Below are positions 1 to 5,403 of a stretch of 5,594 bases of DNA, piece after piece (position 1 is the stretch's first letter; each line of letters begins with the position of its first letter). The stretch is taken from the NCBI GenBank assembly GCA_027625225.1, contig JAQBWG010000135.1, positions 1 through 5,594 of the forward strand, written 5' to 3'. Made by a program: the position numbers and the translations under genes. The notes below the pieces were generated by a model that did not search any database, had not been told where the DNA came from, and saw nothing but the letters and a program-made list of their open reading frames with translations. Origin of the DNA: Chloroflexota bacterium (GTDB taxonomy: Bacteria > Chloroflexota > Dehalococcoidia > Lucifugimonadales > VGZR01).

Positions 1-333
1 GGGGTCGTACAGTTCCGCCGTCTTAAGCCCCGCGCCGTCCGGCGTCGAGCCGAAGCCCACCTGCCGTCCGCCCGCGATGAGCACGCGTCCGTCGTCCAAC
101 AGCGCCATGCCGAAGTTCTGCCGCCGGTCGCCCACCGTACCTGTGACTTTGAACTCGCCCAGTATTCTGGGTGTGGTTCCGCCCGTGTTTTGCGTCGCCT
201 GTGGCGTCTGCGAACCGCCCGTCGCCTGCGTCGGCTGCGCCCCCGGCTCGCTCGAACCGCACGCCGCCGCCAGCGTTAGCAACAGCGCCGCCATCAATAC
301 AAAAATACCTGCCCGTGACATACTTCTACTCAT
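1..333 (-). CDS. Kelch-repeat lipoprotein, N-terminal part (runs off left edge)
   Basis: The first 111 codons are present and the frame is still open at base 1. The start is the ATG at 333-331. A second in-frame ATG four codons on has no better ribosome site. Residues 1-25 look like a lipoprotein signal: a short Arg-containing start, a hydrophobic run (about 9-24), then LAAAC with Cys25 as the likely lipidated residue. A low-complexity Gln/Thr/Gly/Pro linker follows (about 26-55), typical of surface-anchored proteins. Residues about 70-111 match a Kelch blade: RQNFGMALLDDGRVLIAGG and then TAELYDP, the usual beta-propeller repeat. It is probably an exported, membrane-anchored propeller that binds protein or sugar; the ligand cannot be told. 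It is transcribed divergently from the peroxiredoxin gene. The alternative-frame ORFs here are shadows. The Kelch call is firm but the role is unknown. Confidence 0.85.
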   Translation of the reverse strand, partial: MSRSMSRAGIFVLMAALLLTLAAACGSSEPGAQPTQATGGSQTPQATQNTGGTTPRILGEFKVTGTVGDRRQNFGMALLDDGRVLIAGGRQVGFGSTPDGAGLKTAELYDP

Positions 334-492
334 GATTACCCATCCCAATCCTTAAAATCGCCCTCTTAGTATAAGGATTCTGCCAACAACTTCCCACACC
401 TGCATCGTTCGCCCGCTGCGAAGCATCAAACCATGCACAGCAGCCGCTATCGTGGTAGGCTTTCATCCGCAAAACAGAGCACAGAGAACACG

Positions 493-498
493 AGGAGG
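493..498 (+). promoter_or_regulatory. Ribosome binding site that fixes the peroxiredoxin start
   Basis: AGGAGG lies six bases before the ATG at 505. The frame is open back to an ATG at 433, but the extra 24 residues have no Shine-Dalgarno site, resemble no peroxiredoxin, and would place this site inside the gene. The start at 505 is therefore preferred. Confidence 0.9.
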
Positions 499-504
499 AA
501 CACA

Positions 505-1170
505 ATGGCAGTCCGAGTAAACGACACCGCACCCGATTTCAAGGCCAAGACCAGCCAGGGAGACATCAGCTTCCACGACTGGCTCGGCGACAGCTGGGGA
601 ATGATATTCTCCCATCCCAAGGACTTCACCCCCGTCTGCGCCACCGAGCTGGCTACCGTGGCCAAGCTGAAGCCCGAGTTCGACAAGCGCAACACCAAGG
701 TCATCGGCCTGAGTGTGGACAAGGTCGAAGACCACAAGCGCTGGGCCACCGACATCGAGGGCCTTGCTGGCATGAAGCTCAACTACCCCCTCATCGCCGA
801 CGATAACCTCAACGTCGCCAAGCTCTACGACATGCTTCCCGCCGATGACGGAAACTCGTCCGAGGGCCGCACCGCGGTGACCAACCAGACCGTCCGCACC
901 GTCTATCTCATCGGCCCCGACAAAAAGGTGAAGATGAGCCTGACCTACCCCATGAGCACCGGACGCAACTTCGACGAGCTGCTGCGCGTCATCGACTCCG
1001 CCCAGCTCACCGCGACCAAAAAGGTCGCCACTCCCGCCAACTGGAAGAAGGGCGACGACGTCATCATCATCCCCGCGGTCAACAACGAGGCCGCCAAGGA
1101 ACTCTTCCCCGAGGGCTGGAAGACCGTCACCCCCTACCTGCGCACGGTCAAAGACCCCAGCAGCAAGTAA
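505..1170 (+). CDS. 1-Cys peroxiredoxin (Prx6-type, AhpC/TSA superfamily)
   Basis: This 221-residue thiol peroxidase, presumably cytosolic, reduces H2O2 and organic hydroperoxides. The active-site block HPKDFTPVCATEL (37-49) carries the peroxidatic Cys45 with Pro38 and Thr42. Arg131 in TVRTVYLI completes the usual Thr-Cys-Arg set. Cys45 is the only cysteine in the protein, so there is no resolving Cys and an outside thiol must regenerate it, as known for Prx6. The C-terminal extension (about 165-221, with NWKKGDDVIIIPAV and FPEGWKTVTPYLRTVKDP) is the hallmark of the Prx6 subfamily and not of 2-Cys AhpC. The length is normal for the family. No signal peptide is seen. A GC-rich hairpin lies just after the stop, ahead of the TfoX-domain gene. 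No convincing promoter was found in the 171-base divergent gap upstream. Confidence 0.95.
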   Translation: MAVRVNDTAPDFKAKTSQGDISFHDWLGDSWGMIFSHPKDFTPVCATELATVAKLKPEFDKRNTKVIGLSVDKVEDHKRWATDIEGLAGMKLNYPLIADDNLNVAKLYDMLPADDGNSSEGRTAVTNQTVRTVYLIGPDKKVKMSLTYPMSTGRNFDELLRVIDSAQLTATKKVATPANWKKGDDVIIIPAVNNEAAKELFPEGWKTVTPYLRTVKDPSSK

Positions 1171-1185
1171 CCCGATTCTAAACAA

Positions 1186-1216
1186 CCCCGGGGCTGACCA
1201 GGCGTCGGCCCCGGGG
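1186..1216 (+). terminator. Strong GC hairpin after peroxiredoxin, no U tract
   Basis: Bases 1186-1198 pair with 1204-1216 to give 13 bp (one G-U pair, T1195-G1207) around a 5-base loop. The outer arms read CCCCGGGGC and GCCCCGGGG. The following bases (acaacaccc) contain no T run, so it is not a textbook intrinsic terminator. It could be a U-less terminator, a 3'-end stabiliser, or a site that lowers expression of the next gene. Confidence 0.65.
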
Positions 1217-1254
1217 ACAACACCCGTATCAACATCAGGGCAGGGGAGAGCATC

Positions 1255-1590
1255 ATGGGAGAAAAAGGCGACAAGCGCACCGGCGCCGCGAAGACCGCGG
1301 CAGACGAAGTCGTAAGCCGTCTCGCCTCGCTCGGCGACGTGACCGGCAAGGGCATGTTCGGCGGCTACGGCATCTTCGTCGAGGGCGTGATGTTCGGACT
1401 GGTGGACTCCGCCGGAACCGTGCATCTGCGCGTCGGCGACGACACCCGCGCCCGCTTCGAAGCTTCTGGAGGGCAGCCCCACGGCAAGATGCCCTACTTC
1501 TCCGTGCCTGCCAAAGTCCTGAACGACGACAGCGCCCTGCGCGACTGGGCCTCAGCCGCTATGGCAACCGCCCGCGCCGCCAAAAAGTAG
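1255..1590 (+). CDS. TfoX N-terminal domain protein
   Basis: This 111-residue protein consists almost entirely of one TfoX_N domain. The hallmark is MFGGYGIF (34-41), followed by VMFGLV and VHLRVGDDTRARF, and later MPYFSVPAKVLND (79-91) with a helical C-terminus. A good ribosome site (AGGGGAG, 1242-1248) sits six bases before the ATG. The domain is named for the Haemophilus competence regulator TfoX/Sxy. Stand-alone N-terminal-domain proteins of this size are widespread and mostly uncharacterised, so a role in competence should not be assumed. It lies downstream of the peroxiredoxin in the same direction, with a strong hairpin between them. It ends 24 bases before the stop of the convergent ABC ATPase gene. 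The first 12 residues are Lys/Gly-rich and probably disordered. Confidence 0.88.
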   Translation: MGEKGDKRTGAAKTAADEVVSRLASLGDVTGKGMFGGYGIFVEGVMFGLVDSAGTVHLRVGDDTRARFEASGGQPHGKMPYFSVPAKVLNDDSALRDWASAAMATARAAKK

Positions 1591-1614
1591 CGCAAGCCTT
1601 GCTTAACGTAATCC

Positions 1615-2364
1615 CTAGTCCCTCAAACTACGCCCCGTCAGGTTAAGAAAAACCTCTTCCAGGCTCGTCGTGTTCGGGTCGCCCATCTGCGCCTTCAGCT
1701 CACCCGGCGACCCCGACGCGATGATGCGCCCGTGATCCATGATGGCTAGCCGGTTGCACAGCCGGTCCGCCTCCTCCATATAGTGCGTCGTGTACAGCAC
1801 CGACATCCCCTCGTCGCGCAGCCGCAGCACCGTCTCGAAGATGTGATTGCGCGACTGCGGGTCGATGCCCACCGTCGGCTCGTCCAGAAACAACAGGGCA
1901 GGGTGGCTCATCAGACCGATAGCCAGGTTCACACGCCGCTTCATCCCGCCCGAAAACTTCGACACCGCATCCTTCGCCCGGTCTTCCAGACCCACCAGCC
2001 GCAGATTCTCCGCCGCCCGTGCTTTGGCGTCGCCGCTGTTCAGCCCCGCCATGCGTCCGAAAAACATCAGGTTCTCTATCGCCGACAGTTCGGGATACAG
2101 CGCAAGTTCCTGCGGACACACCCCGATGAGCTTCCGCACGTCCCCGGGATGCTGCGTCACCGAATGCCCGCCGATGGTCACATCGCCGGCGTCCGGCGGA
2201 AGCACGGTGGACAGCATGCGTATCGTCGTCGTCTTGCCCGCACCGTTCGGCCCCAGCAGCCCGAAAATCTCCTGCTTCGCGATGTCGAACGACACACCGT
2301 CCACCGCCACCGCACCGTCGAACGACTTGCGCAGATCTTTTGCTTCCATGAACTGTTCAGCCAT
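1615..2364 (-). CDS. ABC transporter ATP-binding protein, DrrA/ABC-2 type
   Basis: This 249-residue nucleotide-binding subunit of an ABC exporter has all motifs intact: Walker A GPNGAGKTT (38-46), Q-loop Gln85 in CPQE, signature FSGGM (137-141), Walker B LLFLDEP with Glu162 (157-163), D-loop GIDP (166-169) and switch His194. The C-terminal SLEEVFLNLTGR (234-245) is typical of DrrA/CcmA-type ATPases that pair with ABC-2 permeases for drug, lipid or polysaccharide export, or with Na+ extrusion pumps (NatA). The start is supported by GAGG on the minus strand (plus 2371-2374), six bases from the ATG. A second ATG five codons in lacks such a site. The usual partner permease is not adjacent: the gene downstream is the convergent TfoX-domain gene. 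The substrate cannot be inferred. Confidence 0.95.
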   Translation of the reverse strand: MAEQFMEAKDLRKSFDGAVAVDGVSFDIAKQEIFGLLGPNGAGKTTTIRMLSTVLPPDAGDVTIGGHSVTQHPGDVRKLIGVCPQELALYPELSAIENLMFFGRMAGLNSGDAKARAAENLRLVGLEDRAKDAVSKFSGGMKRRVNLAIGLMSHPALLFLDEPTVGIDPQSRNHIFETVLRLRDEGMSVLYTTHYMEEADRLCNRLAIMDHGRIIASGSPGELKAQMGDPNTTSLEEVFLNLTGRSLRD

Positions 2365-2470
2365 CGGTCACCTCTAACGCGTCTCCGCACGCCCCGGATT
2401 TTCTGCTGCACAGGGTAGGGGACTCCTTCTATTTGCACAAGTTCTGCGTTCGTAATCCCGCGGAAGCGCC

Positions 2471-2493
2471 TTTGGGTGCAGGCTCAGCCTGCC
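2471..2493. repeat. Palindromic repeat, copy 1
   Basis: The core GCAGGCTCAGCCTGC (2478-2492) is a perfect dyad with 7-bp arms around one central C, preceded by TTTGGGT. The 23 bases at 2471-2493 are identical to copy 2. The flank before it (CCCGCGGAAGCGCC) resembles the flank of copy 3 (CCCGCGCCGGAACGCC), so the full unit is probably about 40 bp. Confidence 0.85.
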
Positions 2494-2523
2494 AGCGCGC
2501 CTGGGTAAAAATTGAGTTTGCTG

Positions 2524-2553
2524 AAAATTTCTTGACATTCACTTGTTACAACT
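2524..2553 (+). promoter_or_regulatory. TTGACA-N9-TACAAC motif, copy 1
   Basis: AAAATTTCTTGACATTC (2524-2540) is followed after six bases by TACAACT (2547-2553). It matches copy 2 at 16 of the first 17 bases and 6 of the last 7. TTGACA is a perfect -35 box, but TACAAC is only 9 bp away, too close for sigma70. TATGTG at 2553-2558 (15-bp spacing) is a poor alternative -10. It is either a protein-binding site or an unusual promoter. Confidence 0.5.
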
Positions 2554-2568
2554 ATGTGCATCACACAT
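2554..2568. promoter_or_regulatory. Short dyad ATGTG-N5-CACAT
   Basis: Perfect 5-bp arms around CATCA, resembling a CRP/FNR-type half-site pair but with a 5-bp centre. It sits directly after motif copy 1, where a regulator would act. Arms this short can arise by chance. Confidence 0.25.
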
Positions 2569-2600
2569 GTGGGAAGGATATTGAAGGGAATGTTCGGGAA

Positions 2601-2622
2601 CGATGGCCATCGTAGCGCGCTA
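2601..2622. repeat. Two abutting perfect palindromes
   Basis: CGATGGCCATCG (2601-2612) and TAGCGCGCTA (2613-2622) are each fully self-complementary and touch with no base between. They lie between the two motif copies and 12 bases before palindrome copy 2. They may be operator half-sites or a remnant of a mobile repeat; the function is unknown. Confidence 0.6.
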
Positions 2623-2627
2623 GCGGG

Positions 2628-2650
2628 TTTGGGTGCAGGCTCAGCCTGCC
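2628..2650. repeat. Palindromic repeat, copy 2
   Basis: Identical over 23 bases to copy 1, with the 15-bp dyad at 2635-2649. Its left flank (GCGCGCTAGCGGG) differs from those of copies 1 and 3. It ends 11 bases before the TTGACA of motif copy 2. Confidence 0.85.
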
Positions 2651-2653
2651 TTC

Positions 2654-2683
2654 AAAGTTTCTTGACATTCTCCCGGTATAACT
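2654..2683 (+). promoter_or_regulatory. TTGACA-N9-TATAAC motif, copy 2, upstream of exported-protein gene
   Basis: AAAGTTTCTTGACATTC (2654-2670) and TATAACT (2677-2683) repeat copy 1 exactly 130 bp further on. TATAAC is a good -10 box placed about 34 bases before the ATG at 2717. A -35 box at normal distance would fall on AAAGTT, which is weak. If TATAAC is the -10 of this gene, the TTGACA element lies between -10 and -35, where an activator or alternative sigma might bind. Confidence 0.55.
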
Positions 2684-2716
2684 GACCGCAACAAACCTCA
2701 CACAAGGAGTAGAGAC

Positions 2717-3175
2717 ATGAAAAGGAAGCGATTAGTAGTAGGCATGATTCTGGGCATCCTCGCCGCCCTCAGCATCGGCGTCGGCGTGGCCTTCGCCTCA
2801 GGCCCCGGAGGGTCGGGCGAGCGCCTCACCGACTTCTCCACCCGTGTCGCCAGTATCCTCGGCGTAGACCAGGCCCAGGTGCAGGCGGCGATGGAGCAGG
2901 CGCAGGAAGAGATGCGCGCCGAGGCCGAAGCAGCCAAACTCGAAGCCCTGCGCACCCGTCTCGACGCATTGGTAGAAGCGGGCCAGATAACCCAGGCCGA
3001 GGCCGACGAGTACTACACCTGGATAGAAGCCCGCCCCGACAACGTCCCCGGCATCGGTGGCGGTCGCCACGGCCGTGGTCATCGTGGACACGGTGGACAT
3101 TTCCGGCTACCGTCCATCGGCGCTGAAGGTGCAGGCAACACCACCATCACCGTCGAGCCCGGCAGCGTTTTCTAG
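2717..3175 (+). CDS. Small exported helical protein with His/Gly-rich segment (DUF2680-like?)
   Basis: This is a 152-residue protein with a strong ribosome site (AAGGAG, 2704-2709). Residues 1-27 form a clear Sec signal: KRKR at 2-5, a hydrophobic stretch at 6-24, and AFA with cleavage likely after Ala27. The mature part has a predicted helical region. RLTDFSTRVASILGVDQAQV (36-55) leads into an Ala/Glu-rich amphipathic helix (about 53-80), then LDALVEAGQITQAEADEYYTWIEARPD (82-108). This short helix-turn-helix pattern is seen in DUF2680/YckD-like and SHOCT-like proteins; I cannot confirm the family by eye. Residues 114-129 are Gly-rich with His118, 122, 125 and 128, a possible metal-binding patch. 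The tail (130-152) is short and uncharged. There is no cysteine. Its place before a response regulator and sensor kinase suggests an extracytoplasmic accessory or stress protein. That role is inference. Confidence 0.8.
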   Translation: MKRKRLVVGMILGILAALSIGVGVAFASGPGGSGERLTDFSTRVASILGVDQAQVQAAMEQAQEEMRAEAEAAKLEALRTRLDALVEAGQITQAEADEYYTWIEARPDNVPGIGGGRHGRGHRGHGGHFRLPSIGAEGAGNTTITVEPGSVF

Positions 3176-3184
3176 ACCTCCCGC

Positions 3185-3203
3185 ACTAAGCTGAGCACTT
3201 AGT
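3185..3203 (+). other. Small hairpin downstream of exported-protein gene
   Basis: ACTAAG (3185-3190) and CTTAGT (3198-3203) form a 6-bp AT-rich stem with a 7-base loop, ten bases after the stop. It is weak on its own, but it directly precedes the much stronger hairpin at 3214-3255. Confidence 0.35.
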
Positions 3204-3213
3204 ACGAGAGGCA

Positions 3214-3255
3214 GTCAGGCCGGTCGAGGCAACCTCCCGCCTCGGCCGGTCTGAC
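3214..3255 (+). terminator. 17-bp hairpin between exported-protein gene and response regulator
   Basis: Bases 3214-3230 pair with 3239-3255 over 17 bp without bulges, including two G-U pairs, around the loop AACCTCCC. No T run follows, so it is a terminator-like or attenuator-like structure and not a canonical one. Its right arm overlaps the -35 box of the promoter at 3251-3279. The last five or six bases of that arm can instead pair with 3264-3269, giving two mutually exclusive folds. Confidence 0.65.
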
Positions 3256-3279
3256 ACCGTTCCTGTCAGCATTTACAAT
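3251..3279 (+). promoter_or_regulatory. Sigma70-type promoter for the two-component genes, with overlapping dyad
   Basis: CTGACA (3251-3256) and TACAAT (3274-3279) each match the sigma70 consensus at five of six positions and are spaced by exactly 17 bp. Transcription would start near 3286, leaving about 60 bases of leader before the ATG at 3348. Within it, CTGACA and TGTCAG (3264-3269) form a perfect 6-bp dyad with a 7-base centre covering the -35 and spacer, a plausible operator. Confidence 0.6.
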
Positions 3280-3347
3280 CAACGTGAGAACCTGACCCGA
3301 TAGGCTTTGTATGCCAACCATAACCAAGAAGCACGGGGCCGAATATC

Positions 3348-4043
3348 ATGGGCGATAACACAAAAATACTCATAGTCGAAGACGACCCGGCCCCCGCCGA
3401 ACTGGTCGGCATGTACCTCGCCAAAGACGGCCACGACGTCGTCCGTGCCGCCGACGGCCTCGCCGGATTGCGCAAGGCCCGCGAGGACAAGCCCGACCTC
3501 GTCATCCTCGACCTCATGCTCCCCAAACTCGACGGCATGGAGGTCTGCCGCACCCTGCGCGCCGAGTCCAACGTCCCCATCATCATGGTCACCGCCCGCG
3601 TCGAAGAAGACGACCGCCTCGTCGGACTCGACCTCGGCGCTGACGACTACGTGACCAAACCCTTCAAGCCCCGCGAACTGGCCGCCCGCGTCCGCGCCGT
3701 CCTCCGTCGCGCCTCCCGCGACGCCGAGGGCAACGCATCCGTCGAAATCACCCACAACGGCATCGCCGTGTACCTCCGCACCCGCCGCGCCACCGCCAAC
3801 GGCGAACGGCTGCCCCTCACGCCTACTGAGTTCCGCCTCCTCGCCGTATTCTCGCGCGAACCGGAACGCGTATTCTCCCGCGAGCAGTTATTGGACCAGG
3901 TCTTCGGCGACGACTTCGACGGCTTCGACCGCGCCGTCGACACCCATATCTACAACCTCCGCCGCAAGCTCGAAAAAGGCTCCGGCGGCAAAAAGTACAT
4001 CCACACCGTCTATGGAGAGGGGTACAGGTTCGGCCATGACTAA
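3348..4043 (+). CDS. OmpR/PhoB-family response regulator
   Basis: This 231-residue protein has an N-terminal receiver domain (about 5-120) and a C-terminal winged-helix DNA-binding domain (about 131-229). Receiver residues are complete: acidic pair Asp12/Asp13 in VEDD, phospho-acceptor Asp55 in VILDLMLP, Thr82, and Lys104 in VTKPFKP. The DNA-binding domain shows LPLTPTEFRLL (155-165), RVFSREQLLDQVFG (174-187) and the end VDTHIYNLRRKLE with YIHTVYGEGYRF, all typical of the family. Phosphorylation by the overlapping kinase should promote dimer binding to direct repeats. The ribosome site is weak (GGGG at 3335-3338), but the start fits the family because the receiver begins at residue 6. The stop overlaps the start of the kinase gene by 8 bases, so translation is probably coupled. 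The targets are unknown; nearby dyads and repeated motifs are candidates. Confidence 0.96.
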   Translation: MGDNTKILIVEDDPAPAELVGMYLAKDGHDVVRAADGLAGLRKAREDKPDLVILDLMLPKLDGMEVCRTLRAESNVPIIMVTARVEEDDRLVGLDLGADDYVTKPFKPRELAARVRAVLRRASRDAEGNASVEITHNGIAVYLRTRRATANGERLPLTPTEFRLLAVFSREPERVFSREQLLDQVFGDDFDGFDRAVDTHIYNLRRKLEKGSGGKKYIHTVYGEGYRFGHD

Positions 4044-5403
4044 ACTCTTTTATAGCCTCCAGCTCAAACTCGTCCTCGCCTTCGTCGCCGCCCTCGGGCT
4101 GTCGCTGGCCGGTGTCAGCTGGTACATCGGCTACGCCGCCGACCGCGAGGTCGCGAGGTTCACCACCGAGTTCGAGGAAGCGCGAGCCGCCCAGACCGCC
4201 TTCTTCGTGGGACAGAACTTCTCCGGCGACGCTCGTCCCGGCATCCAGCTCGCCGTTGAACAGGCCAGCGCGCTCTACGGACGTCACTTCGTTGTGACCG
4301 ACGCCCAGGGCAACATCATCGCCAACTCCGACGACCGGAAGCCCCCGCGCCTCGATGACGGCCACAGGGACGACCGTAGGAACGACCGCCGTCCGCGCGA
4401 AGTCGCCATCGTCCGCAACGGCGAACAGGTCGGTCTGCTCTCCGTCACCGCCACAGCCGTTGACACCGAATTCCCCGAGCCGCCACCCACCCAGATAGCA
4501 GCCTCCATCACCCGCTCCATGCTCTGGGCCGGACTCGTCACCGGTGGCGTCGGCATCATCCTCGTATCGTTGTTCACCCGTGGCATGCTCAGCCCCGTCA
4601 ACTCGCTCACCACCGCCGCCCGCCGACTCGGCCAGGGCGACTTCTCTCTTCGTACGCGAGTCACCAGTCAGGACGAAGTCGGCGAACTCGCCCGCACCTT
4701 CGACTCCATGGCCGCCGGACTCGAACATGCCGAGCAGCAGCGCAAGAGCCTCATGGCCGACGTCGCCCACGAACTCCGCACTCCCCTCGCCAACATTCTC
4801 GGCTACATTGAGGGCATCAAGGACGGCGTGCTTCAGCCCGACGAAAAAACCATAGACACCATCCATCAACAGGCAATCCACCTGAATAAACTTGTCGAGG
4901 ACGTGCGTCTCGTCGCCCTAACCGACGCCGGGGCACTGCGTTTATCTAAGTATGAGGTGTCCGTCGCGGAGCTGGTGCAAGATGCCGTTCACGACTTCCA
5001 GCGCCGCGGCGACGCCAAGGGCATCACCGTGACCGCCAACGTCGAAGATGGGCTACCTAGGCTGGAACTTGACCGTACCCGCATGGCTCAGGTGCTGCAC
5101 AACCTGCTCGACAACGCCGTCGCCCACACCCACGAAGGCGGCTCCGTCACCGTGGCCGCCTCCCGCATCGGCAACGCCGTCCGCATCGCCGTCGCCGACA
5201 CCGGCGAGGGCATCGCACCCGAAGACCTGCCCCGCGTGTTCGAGCGCTTCCACCGCGGCGACCCCTCGCGGGCGCGGTCTACCGGCGGCTCCGGACTCGG
5301 CCCCACCATCGTGAAAAACCTTGTCGAGGCCCACAACGGCGCCGTCTCGGCGCAGAGCGAAGTAGGGAAGGGGAGTACATTCACGGTAGACTTACCCGTG
5401 TAA
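4036..5403 (+). CDS. Membrane sensor histidine kinase (HAMP, HisKA, HATPase_c)
   Basis: With the start at 4036 (overlapping the regulator stop as ATGACTAA) the protein has 455 residues. GGAGAGGGG (4014-4022) is the likely ribosome site, though 13 bases away. An ATG at 4012 would add eight residues but lacks a site. Order: membrane segment 1 (about 10-32), outside sensor region (about 33-160) with FVVTDAQGNIIANSDD and a charged Asp/Arg run at 99-122, membrane segment 2 (about 162-182), and HAMP (about 183-236, with DEVGELARTFDSMA). Next come the H box with phospho-acceptor His245 in DVAHELRTP, the N box with Asn360 in HNLLDNAVAHT, G1 DTGEGI (388-393), F box FERFHRGD (402-409) and G2 GGSGLGPTI (417-425). 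The layout resembles BaeS/CpxA-type kinases. The Pro423 in the G2 box is unusual. It should phosphorylate the regulator encoded just upstream. Confidence 0.95.
   Translation: MTKLFYSLQLKLVLAFVAALGLSLAGVSWYIGYAADREVARFTTEFEEARAAQTAFFVGQNFSGDARPGIQLAVEQASALYGRHFVVTDAQGNIIANSDDRKPPRLDDGHRDDRRNDRRPREVAIVRNGEQVGLLSVTATAVDTEFPEPPPTQIAASITRSMLWAGLVTGGVGIILVSLFTRGMLSPVNSLTTAARRLGQGDFSLRTRVTSQDEVGELARTFDSMAAGLEHAEQQRKSLMADVAHELRTPLANILGYIEGIKDGVLQPDEKTIDTIHQQAIHLNKLVEDVRLVALTDAGALRLSKYEVSVAELVQDAVHDFQRRGDAKGITVTANVEDGLPRLELDRTRMAQVLHNLLDNAVAHTHEGGSVTVAASRIGNAVRIAVADTGEGIAPEDLPRVFERFHRGDPSRARSTGGSGLGPTIVKNLVEAHNGAVSAQSEVGKGSTFTVDLPV

Larger units (their letters stand above)
2365..2716. other. Divergent intergenic region rich in repeats and dyads
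   Basis: This 352-base gap lies between the minus-strand ABC ATPase gene and the plus-strand exported-protein gene. I see no convincing gene in it. It is visibly richer in A and T than its surroundings around 2505-2560. It holds two palindromic repeat copies, two copies of a TTGACA-containing motif, two abutting perfect palindromes and a small CRP-like dyad, each listed separately. No clear sigma70 promoter was found for the ATPase gene on the minus strand. Confidence 0.8.

Noticed and set aside
368..375. Possible -10 boxes on both strands (TATACT minus, TATAAG plus) between the Kelch and peroxiredoxin genes
   Set aside because: No acceptable -35 box is found at 16-18 bp on either strand, so neither can be called a promoter from sequence alone.
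463..1482. 339-codon open frame on the minus strand across the peroxiredoxin and TfoX-domain genes
   Set aside because: Its product is dominated by Gly, Ala, Val and Asp, as expected when C-ending codons are read in antisense. It covers two well-identified genes and has no recognisable motif.
1592..1602. GCAAGCCTTGC dyad between the convergent TfoX-domain and ATPase genes as a shared terminator
   Set aside because: The arms are 5 bp around a single base, which cannot form a stable RNA hairpin, and no T run follows.
2433..2615. 60-codon plus-strand open frame in the divergent gap
   Set aside because: It lacks a ribosome site, runs through the palindromic repeat, the TTGACA motif and the CGATGGCCATCG palindrome, and shows no protein-like pattern.
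2590..2685. 31-codon plus-strand frame starting at ATG 2590
   Set aside because: Only a poor, too-close ribosome site (AAGGGA) precedes it. It is translated through palindrome copy 2 and motif copy 2, so chance openness is more likely than a leader peptide.
4012..4035. Upstream ATG for the kinase
   Set aside because: It would add eight residues (MERGTGSA) before the natural MTKLFYSLQLK start, has no ribosome site, and would place the GGAGAGGGG site inside the gene.
3823..4881. 352-codon open frame on the minus strand opposite the regulator and kinase genes
   Set aside because: It shows the same compositional shadow effect: Gly/Val/Glu-rich with no domain, lying opposite two complete genes with conserved active-site residues.
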